Source: Bacteroidota bacterium (GTDB lineage: Bacteria; Bacteroidota; Bacteroidia; AKYH767-A; OLB10). Taken from it: a DNA stretch of 45,004 nucleotides. This document shows, in pieces, positions 18,238-30,752 of the stretch. The translations under genes and the position numbers were made by a program. The stretch's first letter is position 1; each line of letters opens with the position of its first letter. The notes below the pieces were generated by a model that had not been told where the DNA came from, searched no databases, and saw only the letters and a program-made list of their open reading frames with translations. The DNA lies in contig JAKPPP010000117.1 of the NCBI GenBank assembly GCA_029547265.1, positions 1 through 45,004 on the forward strand, given 5' to 3'.

Positions 18238-18930
18238 TTATAAGATCCCTACAAAATAATCCCATACAGGATCTTTAGGTGGATTTGCTTCCAGAAATAT
18301 CTCTTCCTTAGTTACAGGATGTTCAAAGCGAATAGCGCGAGCGTGGAGATGAATAGAGCCATCGGGATTACTTCTGTTGAAGCCATATTTCAAATCGCCT
18401 TTAATTGCACAACCGATATCAGCTAACATGGCTCTGATTTGATGATGGCGTCCTGTTTGAGGATCGATTTCAAGCAAATGATAATTATCGGATGAAGCGA
18501 GTAGGGTATAAGTCAGTTCACTTTTTAAAGCTCCGGCTTTTTCTGTCTTACTGCAATAGCTTTTATTTTGTTTTTCATTCTTGGTTAAAAAGCGAATGAG
18601 ATGTTCTTGCAAATGCGGTGGTTTCTGTTTAACTACCGCCCAATAGGTTTTGTGAATTTTCTTTTCTTGAAAAAGATTATTCATTCGAGCTAATGCTTTG
18701 CTGGTACGAGCAAACATTACAATTCCACTAACAGGTCGGTCGATGCGATGAACTGTTCCTAAAAATACTTCTCCGGGTTTATTATATTTCTCTTTGATGT
18801 ATTGTTTAACATGATCACTCATCGGAGCATCGCCTGTTTTGTCGCCTTGCACAATTTCACCGGGCTTCTTATTAACGATGATCAGATGGTTATCTTCAAA
18901 GATTACATCCGGTTTTTGGTAAACACTCAC
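18238..18930 (-). CDS. RluA-family RNA pseudouridine synthase
   Basis: Cytosolic enzyme of 230 residues that would isomerise uridine to pseudouridine in rRNA or tRNA. The catalytic motif is HRIDRPVSG with Asp64, and the downstream GRHHQIRAML segment (about 160-169) is the family's third motif. There is no N-terminal S4 domain, so it is the short RluA/TruC-like type rather than RluC or RluD. The exact target position cannot be assigned. It is the last gene of an operon, 15 bases after the panB stop. Confidence 0.9.
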   Translation of the reverse strand: MSVYQKPDVIFEDNHLIIVNKKPGEIVQGDKTGDAPMSDHVKQYIKEKYNKPGEVFLGTVHRIDRPVSGIVMFARTSKALARMNNLFQEKKIHKTYWAVVKQKPPHLQEHLIRFLTKNEKQNKSYCSKTEKAGALKSELTYTLLASSDNYHLLEIDPQTGRHHQIRAMLADIGCAIKGDLKYGFNRSNPDGSIHLHARAIRFEHPVTKEEIFLEANPPKDPVWDYFVGIL

Positions 18931-18945
18931 GCTCGAATTCTTTAA

Positions 18946-19761
18946 TTAGTATTGCTCTTTCTCGTTAGGAAAATCTTTCGATTTCACATCCCTGATATAT
19001 TGCTCTGTTGCATTTTGAATTTCTTCAAAAAGATTCATGTAGCGTCGTAAGAAACGAGGATTAAAATCTTTATTGATGCCAAGCATATCGTGTAGTACCA
19101 ATACTTGTCCGTCGGTTCCATTTCCTGCACCTATACCGATAGTAGGAATTTTTAAGCTTGCCGAAACTTCGGTTGCTAACTTCGCCGGTATCTTCTCTAA
19201 AACGATAGAGAAACATCCGATGTCTTCGAGCAATAACGCATCTTCTTGTAAACGATGAGCTTCTTGTTCTTCTTTCGCTCTTACTACGTAAGTCCCGAAT
19301 TTATAAATTGATTGAGGCGTTAGTCCGAGATGTCCCATTACAGGAATTCCCGCTGTTAAAATACGCTCTACAGCTTCTTTAATTTCTCTTCCGCCTTCCA
19401 TCTTCACTGCGTGAGCACCTGTTTCTTTCATGATGCGAATTGCAGAGTTCAAAGCTTCCTTCGAATTTCCTTGATATGACCCGAAAGGTAAGTCTACAAC
19501 CACTAAAGCACGATGAACAGCTCTCACAACCGAAGCGGCATGATAGATCATCTGATCGAGTGTAATAGGTAAAGTAGTTTCGTGTCCGGCCATCACATTA
19601 CTAGCCGAATCTCCAACTAAAATTACATCCATACCGGCAGTATCAATAATCTTTGCAAGACTATAATCGTAAGCCGTAAGCATAGAGATTTTTTCACCTT
19701 TGCGTTTCATCTCTTGCAAAGTGTGAGTAGTAATTTTCTTAATATCTGTATGTACCGACAT
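18946..19761 (-). CDS. panB: 3-methyl-2-oxobutanoate hydroxymethyltransferase
   Basis: First committed step of pantothenate (CoA) synthesis: it transfers a hydroxymethyl group from 5,10-methylenetetrahydrofolate to 2-oxoisovalerate to give ketopantoate in the cytosol. At 271 residues it has normal length. The metal-binding residues Asp51 (VGDSASNV), Asp90 (VDLPFGSYQ) and Glu122 (KMEGG) are in place, as is the catalytic Glu189 in [16 protein letters not shown] is also conserved. It sits 21 bases after the secreted coiled-coil gene and 15 before the RluA-type gene. No other pan gene is in the window. Confidence 0.96.
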   Translation of the reverse strand: MSVHTDIKKITTHTLQEMKRKGEKISMLTAYDYSLAKIIDTAGMDVILVGDSASNVMAGHETTLPITLDQMIYHAASVVRAVHRALVVVDLPFGSYQGNSKEALNSAIRIMKETGAHAVKMEGGREIKEAVERILTAGIPVMGHLGLTPQSIYKFGTYVVRAKEEQEAHRLQEDALLLEDIGCFSIVLEKIPAKLATEVSASLKIPTIGIGAGNGTDGQVLVLHDMLGINKDFNPRFLRRYMNLFEEIQNATEQYIRDVKSKDFPNEKEQY

Positions 19762-19782
19762 GATGGATATTTTTTAAATAGA

Positions 19783-20973
19783 TCAAGGATTTTCTTTGGG
19801 TAAAACAAAACCGCCATTATTTTCTTTTGGCTTGGTTGTGTCTTGTTTTGTTGGTTGAGTCTTTTTCGGACCGGGATTAGCTTGAAGGCTTTCTTTTAAT
19901 TCTTTATTCTGTTTTAAGAGTTCTTCACTCTTTAATTTTTCGGCTTTTAAACTCTTGGATAGGTTGATTACAATATCTCCATTATCATTTCCTTTTACAA
20001 GTTCCTTGTATTTATTCAGCTCTTCATTAACTTTTAAAAGGGAATCGTACGATGCTTGATTTTTCTTGATTTGAGCTTCGAGTTTTTTAATGTTTTTATC
20101 AGATTCTGACTTCGCATTTGCATTTTCTTTCTCAGCAGTTTTCATTGAAGAAATGATCTGCTTTAAGTCTTCATTTTCTTCAGTGAGTTTGTTGATTTGT
20201 GTCTTTAGTCCGATGATGGATTCAGCTAAAGCCATTATATCATTATCCGGTTGCGCATCTCCGTTATCACTGCTATTTGTATTAGTTATTTCAGCATCAT
20301 TTCCTTTTTGATTCGTGAAAAGATATAAGAAGTCAATACTTCCCTTACTTCCGGGTCCTACAATATATCCTACATCTCCCGACTTGTATGCGATTTCACT
20401 AAAAGAGATAATCAACACATTATTCAGATATAGATCATAGTTTTTTTCAGATGTTCTAACCTCAAAAAGATTTGGTAAACCCATCGGTTTTAGAACAGTT
20501 GACTTAATCCATCCTCCGGTTTTCGTATCTCCTGTCAAATATCGATATACGCCACTGCTGATTTGACGTAAACGGTATTGTTGTAATTTATTGATCTCGA
20601 AAATAAATCCACCTTGACCACCGGATTGAGCCATGAATATTATTCCCAAGCTACCTTCATCGGTATTGGCTTTTTGGAGTTTTAAAGATGTTACAAGTCG
20701 GAAAGACGTGAGGCTATTTTTAAAACTTCCTATCACTGCAAAAGGGGAAGCCATAGCCTTTCTTTGCATAATGTATTCACCGTCCTGAACGAGAATTAGG
20801 TTTTCGGAGTTCGATACTGTTGTCCAGTATGCGCCCGAACTATCAAAGTTCTCGCTTAGGAAAAGCTTGTCGAAACGTTCGCTTACGGTAGGTTTAAGCC
20901 CTTGATTATTTTGGCTAAACCCTGTCAAACTCGTTGTTAAACAAGCAATTACAAGAAATATTCTTTTCTTCAT
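19783..20973 (-). CDS. Secreted protein with lectin-like domain and coiled coil
   Basis: About 396 residues. I choose the ATG at 20973 because MKKRIFLVIACLTTSLTGFSQ is a clean signal peptide and GGAAGGA lies 9 bases upstream; in-frame ATGs at 20979 and 20991 are less likely. Residues of about 30-220 look like a concanavalin-type jelly roll of the 3-keto-disaccharide hydrolase/DUF1080 sort (FEVRTSEKNYDLYLNNV, GDVGYIVGPGSKG). Residues of about 240-365 are a heptad-rich coiled coil (NKLTEENEDLKQIISSM), and the tail is Pro/Lys/Thr-rich. It has no sorting domain or lipobox, so it should be periplasmic. The function is unknown. It is the first gene of an operon with panB and the RluA-type gene. Confidence 0.8.
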   Translation of the reverse strand: MKKRIFLVIACLTTSLTGFSQNNQGLKPTVSERFDKLFLSENFDSSGAYWTTVSNSENLILVQDGEYIMQRKAMASPFAVIGSFKNSLTSFRLVTSLKLQKANTDEGSLGIIFMAQSGGQGGFIFEINKLQQYRLRQISSGVYRYLTGDTKTGGWIKSTVLKPMGLPNLFEVRTSEKNYDLYLNNVLIISFSEIAYKSGDVGYIVGPGSKGSIDFLYLFTNQKGNDAEITNTNSSDNGDAQPDNDIMALAESIIGLKTQINKLTEENEDLKQIISSMKTAEKENANAKSESDKNIKKLEAQIKKNQASYDSLLKVNEELNKYKELVKGNDNGDIVINLSKSLKAEKLKSEELLKQNKELKESLQANPGPKKTQPTKQDTTKPKENNGGFVLPKENP

Positions 20974-20988
20974 AATCATTATTCCTTC

Positions 20989-21018
20989 CAAATTTACAAA
21001 GAAAGGTCACCCGACAAA
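20989..21018 (-). promoter_or_regulatory. Possible promoter of the coiled-coil/panB operon
   Basis: On the minus strand TTTG (21018-21015), 18 bases, then TAAATTTG (20996-20989), close to the Bacteroidota TTTG-N19-TAnnTTTG pattern. The transcript would start only about 10 bases before the ATG, trimming the GGAAGGA site, so the call is tentative. Confidence 0.4.
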
Positions 21019-21060
21019 GAAAAAGGTGATTTTAAACTTTAAAAGGTTTGTTAAAAATAA

Positions 21061-21090
21061 AAGCGGACCGATAATTATATCGATCCGCTT
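21061..21090 (-). terminator. Terminator of the choice-of-anchor B gene
   Basis: Stem AAGCGGACCGAT (21061-21072) / ATCGATCCGCTT (21079-21090), 12 bp with one mismatched or G-U pair and loop AATTAT. On the minus strand it is followed by TTATTTTTAA, and it lies 20 bases after the gene's stop. The A-run on the other side may also help stop + transcripts. Confidence 0.75.
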
Positions 21091-21109
21091 ATCAAAAAAA
21101 ACATTAATC

Positions 21110-23461
21110 TTATTTCGATTTTACCACTTTAATCGTTTCAAAAGTACCATCTGTTTTATTGACAGTAACAAAATAAAGTCCAGCAGAAAGTTGATCACTT
21201 CCATTAATTTCAAACTTAGCAGAAGCAATTGAATTCGATAAAATTATTTTACCACTGATATCAGTTACTTGATAAGATTTATAATCGCTGATGTTATTTC
21301 CTTTAATAGTTATTGAAACTATGTTAGAATACGGATTCGGAGAACAAGAAAAAGTATTTGTATTTTGAATCTCATCAACACCAACAGCATCAGTAACATA
21401 GAAATGATCAAATCCGGCTTCAACAATATTTCCGCTTCCATTTTTATCCTCGATTGTGATAATTAATTTCATATTGTTTGAGGGTGGCAAATAGTCAGCA
21501 ACTCTTATTGAGTTTTGCACCCAAGAACTATTTCCGATAGATCCGGCTGTTGCATAATCAACAGTAACTACATTAACTCCATCAGTTAACTTGATATACA
21601 AAGTATCAATGTTTGCAGGAGGAACACCATTTTGAATAAAGAACCAACGGCTATAACTAATATATGGGTTAGCGTAAGTCGACAAATCTAATGAAGGAGA
21701 AATTAATTGAGTATAACCGTTGTCAACATCATCGGTATTCGGAGAAGTTCCAACTATATTTCCGGTAACAAAAGCTTCATTACCACAATCATTCAATGCA
21801 TCAACATTAGGGTTTGATTGAACTCCGACAAACAAAGTTCCGGCAGGAATTACTCGAGTCCATGCTCCGGTAATAGCAGTTGAAATCACTGTCCAATTAT
21901 TATCACTTGTAAAATCATCATAATATCCGTTAGCGAGACTAAAATTCACGGGATTAGCACCATCTAACAATGTTGTTTGACATGATGAAACATAACCCCA
22001 TTTACTAGCAGTTACTTCATATGTGCCTGAAAGAATTCCGCCAACCGAATATGCGCCATTAACATCTGTATTTACTGTAACTTGAGATGTTGAATTGTAA
22101 ATGTAAACGGTAGCATTAGCAATAGGATTTCCGGTTGATGATTCTGTTACAAAACCTGTAACATTAAATGGTACTAATTGAACATCAAGTTGCGTTAATT
22201 GTCCGTTAGTAAATAGAACATTTTGGATTTTTTTAGTGAGATAACCTGCCTTACTAAATTCAACATCGTATAGTCCACTATGTACAGTTCCGGTTTTGTA
22301 ATCTCCAACAAGGTTAGTCGAAATTGTTTTGTTTAATGAAGTAATATTTACAGTTACACCATTCAAAACATTAGTAGTAATAGAATCGGTTACATTTCCT
22401 TCAAGGTAACATCCACGAATATAATTAGGTTGAAATACATCGAATCCACCATATGTATCGGTAGATACAATAATTCCGGAAGGATAATAGGGTGATGCAT
22501 CCCAATCAAGAAATCCACCGGTTTGGTAATTAGCGACCTCAACAATATTATCGGGACGACTAGCATCGCAAATAACCAACTGGCTACCATAACTAGGGTT
22601 AATTAAGTAATCATTTAATACACGGACATTATGCACTTCTTCGTTCGGCATACTATCAGTAAAATAGGTAGTAAGCAATTTAATATTGCTTAAGTCAGTG
22701 ATATCAAAGGAACCTAGAGGGACATTATTAAGTTCATCTGTAGTAAATAGATATTTACTGTTATCAGATAACCAAGTATTATGACAAAACTGTCCTGGAG
22801 TTTGTTGCGTTGCCAATAAAACCGGGTTCGCTTTATTCGTTACATCAACTACACTAAATTGGCCTGCATAAATTTCTCCTGCCCACAAAGTATCATTACG
22901 AACATAGCCATCGTGCACATAATTTTGGTTGTATTGTCCAACATAAGTTGGGTGATATGGATCTGCCAAACTAGCAATAACAACACCCCCATTAGCTAAT
23001 TGTTGGCAGCCAAATACATAAAGGTAACCGTCAGTAACAGCAATGGTATGCGAAGTTTGTAATTGTCCGGCAATAGCGCCATCACCATACCAATGGTATG
23101 AAGTAACCGGTCCCGGAAGATTACTTAAATCGATGACAATAATCCCACCACCGCCTTCACTTCCGGCATAAGCAAAATTACCTGCTGTTTTTAACTCTCG
23201 CCATAAACTTGATTCCCCTGCCAGAGCCGGTACGCTTTGGACTTCAAAGGGATTTGAAGGGTTACTGACATCAACAATTGAAACACGGTTACTGGCACCC
23301 ACCAACGCATATTCATGTCCGGTACTGTCTACATAATGCCAAACACCGGCAACAGTTTCAGGAGCATAATCGATATGTCCAAGTTTTGTTAAGTTGACTT
23401 GCGCCAATGATTGAAGACTACAAAGTAGTATCAATAGAAATATACGTAAGGTTAGTTTCAT
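21110..23461 (-). CDS. Choice-of-anchor B family protein with T9SS sorting domain
   Basis: Secreted protein of 783 residues with a signal peptide (LRIFLLILLCSLQSLAQ). Residues of about 25-350 are a choice-of-anchor B region with LVIVD-type propeller repeats (GASNRVSIVDVSNPSNP, GGGIIVIDLSNLPGP). Two carboxypeptidase regulatory-like beta sandwiches follow (about 353-430 and 433-505, the second starting VTGFVTESSTGNPIANATV). Then a jelly-roll-like domain (about 510-690) and a C-terminal Por sorting domain (CSPNPYSNIVSITIKG, YQVTDISGKII, LSAGLYFVTV). It should leave the cell by T9SS. No catalytic residues are apparent. It stands alone, with its own terminator at 21061-21090. Confidence 0.9.
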   Translation of the reverse strand: MKLTLRIFLLILLCSLQSLAQVNLTKLGHIDYAPETVAGVWHYVDSTGHEYALVGASNRVSIVDVSNPSNPFEVQSVPALAGESSLWRELKTAGNFAYAGSEGGGGIIVIDLSNLPGPVTSYHWYGDGAIAGQLQTSHTIAVTDGYLYVFGCQQLANGGVVIASLADPYHPTYVGQYNQNYVHDGYVRNDTLWAGEIYAGQFSVVDVTNKANPVLLATQQTPGQFCHNTWLSDNSKYLFTTDELNNVPLGSFDITDLSNIKLLTTYFTDSMPNEEVHNVRVLNDYLINPSYGSQLVICDASRPDNIVEVANYQTGGFLDWDASPYYPSGIIVSTDTYGGFDVFQPNYIRGCYLEGNVTDSITTNVLNGVTVNITSLNKTISTNLVGDYKTGTVHSGLYDVEFSKAGYLTKKIQNVLFTNGQLTQLDVQLVPFNVTGFVTESSTGNPIANATVYIYNSTSQVTVNTDVNGAYSVGGILSGTYEVTASKWGYVSSCQTTLLDGANPVNFSLANGYYDDFTSDNNWTVISTAITGAWTRVIPAGTLFVGVQSNPNVDALNDCGNEAFVTGNIVGTSPNTDDVDNGYTQLISPSLDLSTYANPYISYSRWFFIQNGVPPANIDTLYIKLTDGVNVVTVDYATAGSIGNSSWVQNSIRVADYLPPSNNMKLIITIEDKNGSGNIVEAGFDHFYVTDAVGVDEIQNTNTFSCSPNPYSNIVSITIKGNNISDYKSYQVTDISGKIILSNSIASAKFEINGSDQLSAGLYFVTVNKTDGTFETIKVVKSK

Positions 23462-23481
23462 AGTAAGATTGTTTGGAAACT

Positions 23482-23489
23482 CAAATGTA
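23482..23489 (-). promoter_or_regulatory. Possible -7 box of the choice-of-anchor B gene
   Basis: On the minus strand TACATTTG (23489-23482) fits TAnnTTTG and lies 20 bases before the ATG at 23461. I find no TTTG at the -33 distance, so this rests on one box. Confidence 0.35.
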
Positions 23490-23559
23490 GGGAGAATGCC
23501 TCAATACATTGTTAAAGAAATGCTAAAGCGTAGAAAAAGGCAGCTAAAGGGTATGAAAA

Positions 23560-24015
23560 TCAGGAATCTTTCTTGTACACATCGGGATTGAAGATCTCCA
23601 TAAAACGCTCGGGGTAGAGAGGAGCTTTAAATCCTGTTTTTTCATAAAGAGAATGAGCATCCTTGGTTGTTAGGAACCAACGACGCATTCCTTGCAATTC
23701 GGGAATTGAAGTGATTACTTCCATCAACCATTTCGAAAGTCCTTTACCGCGATATTCGGGATCGATAAAAACATCACCTAAATATACGATTGTTGCATAA
23801 TCGGTAATAATACGAGCCATACCAACTTGACGCTGATGATGAAATACGGCAAAAGTGGTTGAGTTCGCAATCGACTTTTTGATCAAGTCCATTGAAATTC
23901 CCTTCGACCAATGCGATTGAACACTTAAAAAATTAAAAATTGCATCATAATCGAATTTATCGGGATCGGAAGTGATTGTATATTCCTCCTTAGATAAATT
24001 GATGATAATTGGCAT
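23560..24015 (-). CDS. GNAT family N-acetyltransferase
   Basis: Cytosolic acetyl-CoA-dependent acetyltransferase of 151 residues. The acetyl-CoA loop motif (R/Q)xxGxG appears as EYRGKGLSKWLME after the beta-4 strand IVYLGDVFIDPEY (about 90-102). The C-terminal WFLTTKDAHSLYEKTGFKAP segment is the usual GNAT ending. The substrate is unknown. The gene begins 4 bases after the dapA stop and is the last member of the long minus-strand operon. Confidence 0.88.
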   Translation of the reverse strand: MPIIINLSKEEYTITSDPDKFDYDAIFNFLSVQSHWSKGISMDLIKKSIANSTTFAVFHHQRQVGMARIITDYATIVYLGDVFIDPEYRGKGLSKWLMEVITSIPELQGMRRWFLTTKDAHSLYEKTGFKAPLYPERFMEIFNPDVYKKDS

Positions 24016-24019
24016 GCGA

Positions 24020-24910
24020 TTAACCTTTATAATATTTCATATAAGTATGAATTCTCTTTTCTAGATCCTTACTTACTTTTACCAGAGGCATACGAACATC
24101 ATCGCCACATACTCCTAGTTGTTTAAGCACTACTTTAACACCGGCAGGATTTCCCTCTTCGAATAACATTGGGATTAATCCGTAAAAGCCGTAATGGAAT
24201 TTACGTGATTTTACAAAGTCGTTTTTCAGAGCAGAGCGAACCATAGAAGAGCAGGCGAGAGGGTAAGCGTTTGCGACAACCGAAATAACACCAACAGCTC
24301 CGGCTGCTACTAACGGTAAGGTGATACCGTCGTCACCACTAATGACTAAGAAATTATCGGGAGCATTTTGAATGATCGACATTACTTGTTCTACATTTCC
24401 ACTTGCTTCTTTAATTGCAATAACGTTTTTGCATTCACGTGCAATTTTTAAAGTAGTTGCAGGTGACATATTAGAACCTGTACGACCAGGAACATTATAA
24501 AGAATAACCGGAACCGGTGAAGCTTTTGCTACTAATTTAAAGTGCTCAACTATTCCGGCTTGAGAAGGTTTATTATATGACGGAGAAACGGATAAAATGG
24601 CATCTATTCCTGTGAAATCAGTAGTTTTTAAAGAATGGAGAACTTCATTCGTATTATTCCCGCCAACACCTAAAACCACAGGAACTTTTCCCTTAGCGGC
24701 TTTGATAACTGTATTGGTTACTGCTAATTTTTCCTCCTTAGAAAGGGTAACACTTTCACCTGTTGTACCTAAAACAACAACATACTCACATTTACCTTTA
24801 ATAACATGCTTTACAAGGTTTGTTAAGCCGTTATAGTCAACTTCATGGTTTTTTGTAAAAGGAGTAACTAATGCAACTCCGGTACCTTTTAATTTATTTA
24901 GCAGGCTCAT
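24020..24910 (-). CDS. dapA: 4-hydroxy-tetrahydrodipicolinate synthase
   Basis: Class I aldolase that condenses pyruvate with aspartate semialdehyde, the branch step to diaminopimelate and lysine. The length of 296 residues is normal. Schiff-base Lys167 lies in IAIKEASGN, Tyr138 in LYNVPGRTG, and Thr49-Thr50 in LGTTGES, the full catalytic set. The ATG at 24910 overlaps the end of the upstream DUF6913-like gene by 17 bases, suggesting translational coupling. The substrate could be a related NAL/DHDPS aldol, but the residues favour DapA. Confidence 0.95.
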   Translation of the reverse strand: MSLLNKLKGTGVALVTPFTKNHEVDYNGLTNLVKHVIKGKCEYVVVLGTTGESVTLSKEEKLAVTNTVIKAAKGKVPVVLGVGGNNTNEVLHSLKTTDFTGIDAILSVSPSYNKPSQAGIVEHFKLVAKASPVPVILYNVPGRTGSNMSPATTLKIARECKNVIAIKEASGNVEQVMSIIQNAPDNFLVISGDDGITLPLVAAGAVGVISVVANAYPLACSSMVRSALKNDFVKSRKFHYGFYGLIPMLFEEGNPAGVKVVLKQLGVCGDDVRMPLVKVSKDLEKRIHTYMKYYKG

Positions 24911-25448
24911 GCTTAAAGAGCTTTAGATAGTGATTAACGTGATCGATAAATTGAGGTAAAGTCATATGATCTCCTGTGCTGATCATGAAATCATAAAAGC
25001 GCTCGGCAGCTTTATCGTATTTGCCGATTTTAAATTTAGAACGAGAAGAGGCAACGATGTAGCGGAAAGGAATAGAGTTACCGGTATGCAGATCGATTAA
25101 TAAGTCGAAGTCGCGGTTCACGAAACTCTTCACTACTGTAGCCATTGGCTTGAAATGCCAATTAAGATCTTTCTTAGTAAAGAAATCGAGTCCCAATTTA
25201 GAGAAACGCATAGCAGGTAATTCTTTCTGATCATAATACCCCAATGCCAAAACATCTTTATGATGAGTCTCTCGCATTTCCTTCACATATTTCTTTACCA
25301 GTTCGAAGTGCTTTTCATTGGTAGAATCATAGAGTATACCAATAGATTTAGCTCTTTCGAAAGTAATCATCTGATGTGTTGCGTGACTCGTTCTGAATTC
25401 ACGTAAGAACAGATAATGGGCTATTTTATGTCGGAAGGTTTTCTTCAT
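24894..25448 (-). CDS. DUF6913-like protein of unknown function
   Basis: Protein of 184 residues with no signal peptide or membrane segment, basic at the N terminus (MKKTFRHKIAHYLF). It resembles the uncharacterised Bacteroidota family often found just upstream of dapA, annotated DUF6913; that name is from memory and was not checked. SIGILYDSTNEKHFELVKKYV (about 35-55, read in part as a strand then helix) and NRDFDLLIDLHTGNS (about 111-125) are the most motif-like parts. It overlaps dapA by 17 bases and sits 28 bases after ligA, so it is co-transcribed with both. I cannot assign a function. Confidence 0.72.
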   Translation of the reverse strand: MKKTFRHKIAHYLFLREFRTSHATHQMITFERAKSIGILYDSTNEKHFELVKKYVKEMRETHHKDVLALGYYDQKELPAMRFSKLGLDFFTKKDLNWHFKPMATVVKSFVNRDFDLLIDLHTGNSIPFRYIVASSRSKFKIGKYDKAAERFYDFMISTGDHMTLPQFIDHVNHYLKLFKHEPAK

Positions 25449-25476
25449 CTTAGCGGATAGAACTGTAAAGTTAATA

Positions 25477-29482
<4,006 letters not shown>

Positions 29483-29508
29483 TGCGATGCTTTATTTTTA
29501 CTCTTTAT

Positions 29509-30741
29509 CTACAGATTATTTTTCTTTTCAAGTTTTTTTCCCTCTTTTTTGTCTTTGTAAAACAAATCGATAGTCGATTCAAAATCAGCAAGTACATTCA
29601 TATAATAAATGTAAGCATCGTAAGGAGAATCGTAAGGGCTGAAGTATTTATGTACATCTCCATCACTCCAGAACTTGGTGCACATATAATAGAAATGATC
29701 ACTAGTTTGAAGCTTGCCCCAAACTTCAATCAGGTCTTTATTTTCTGATTTAATTACTCTTTCTTCTAGAGCATAGATTCTCTTTGCTGCTTCTTTCTCC
29801 ATTGGATTACTCAACCAAGCACTTAAATCGCGTTCGGCATCGGCCCAGCTGATAAAATCGGGAGCATCATAGATATCGCGGACTTTATAGGAGTCTGCCG
29901 CTTCCGACAATGTTTTAAAATCGAAATCGCTGTGCGACATAATTTCCTTTGGTAAATAATCTAGGAAATCGAAGATTCCCGTTTCTTCCCATTGATGTTC
30001 ACCAAATGTTTCATAGTCCATAAACAAGTTAAGGACTTCTCCATTGCCTGCAATTTGATGCACCCAACTAGCAAAAGTATCTGCTTGCAAAGGCCATTCT
30101 TTCCAATTACGATCGCTAAACCGGAAGGCAATATCATCAGAAAGACTATAATTCTTTAAGAACGTTTTAATTTTAAGAGAACCTGCAGGTTGATATAGGT
30201 AGTTTGGAGTTCGACCTTTCAATAAGCGATCGACTCCTTCACACAAAATTCCTTTGAAACCCATTTTCTCGATAACAGAAGCCAATTCATTATTATAAAT
30301 CAACTCTGTATTTCTGAAAATCTTTGGTGTTTGTCCGAAGTGCTCCTTAATTTTCGCTCGATGCATTTCAATCTGACGACGGAATTCTTCCTTCGAAAAG
30401 ATAAAACTTAACGAGTGATAATACGTCTCAGAAAGAAACTCAACACATCCGGTTTTAGCTAAATCCTTAAACGACTCTAATACATCGGGACGATATTTTT
30501 CGAATTGTTCGATAGCAGTTCCTGAGAGCGAGTAAGAGATTTTGAACTTACCCTTATGTCGGTTAATCAAATCGAGCATTTTTCGATTTGTTTTTAGATA
30601 ACATTTCTCGGAAACTTTATCGAGGATTACTTGATTTTTTTCATCGTCCTCATAAAAGTGATCTTTCCCAATATCAAAAAACGAATAGCGTTTTATGCGG
30701 AAAGGCTGATGAACCTGAAAGTAGAAACAAACAGAAGGCAT
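29509..30741 (-). CDS. Glycoside hydrolase family 57 protein
   Basis: Cytosolic alpha-glucan-active enzyme of 410 residues. It has the GH57 motif HQP at 11-13, FLSETYY near Glu105, the presumed nucleophile Glu146 in FRNTELIYNN, and the presumed acid Asp242 in FMDYETFGEHQ. It is short, close to the Bacteroidota alpha-amylase/maltodextrin-type GH57 members. It is 11 bases downstream of the glycosyltransferase gene. The pairing is characteristic of glycogen or maltodextrin metabolism in this phylum. Whether it hydrolyses, branches or transfers glucans cannot be read from the sequence. The ATG at 30741 gives the N-terminal MPSVCFYFQVHQP expected for the family. Confidence 0.9.
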   Translation of the reverse strand: MPSVCFYFQVHQPFRIKRYSFFDIGKDHFYEDDEKNQVILDKVSEKCYLKTNRKMLDLINRHKGKFKISYSLSGTAIEQFEKYRPDVLESFKDLAKTGCVEFLSETYYHSLSFIFSKEEFRRQIEMHRAKIKEHFGQTPKIFRNTELIYNNELASVIEKMGFKGILCEGVDRLLKGRTPNYLYQPAGSLKIKTFLKNYSLSDDIAFRFSDRNWKEWPLQADTFASWVHQIAGNGEVLNLFMDYETFGEHQWEETGIFDFLDYLPKEIMSHSDFDFKTLSEAADSYKVRDIYDAPDFISWADAERDLSAWLSNPMEKEAAKRIYALEERVIKSENKDLIEVWGKLQTSDHFYYMCTKFWSDGDVHKYFSPYDSPYDAYIYYMNVLADFESTIDLFYKDKKEGKKLEKKNNL

Positions 30742-30752
30742 GATTAGTATTT

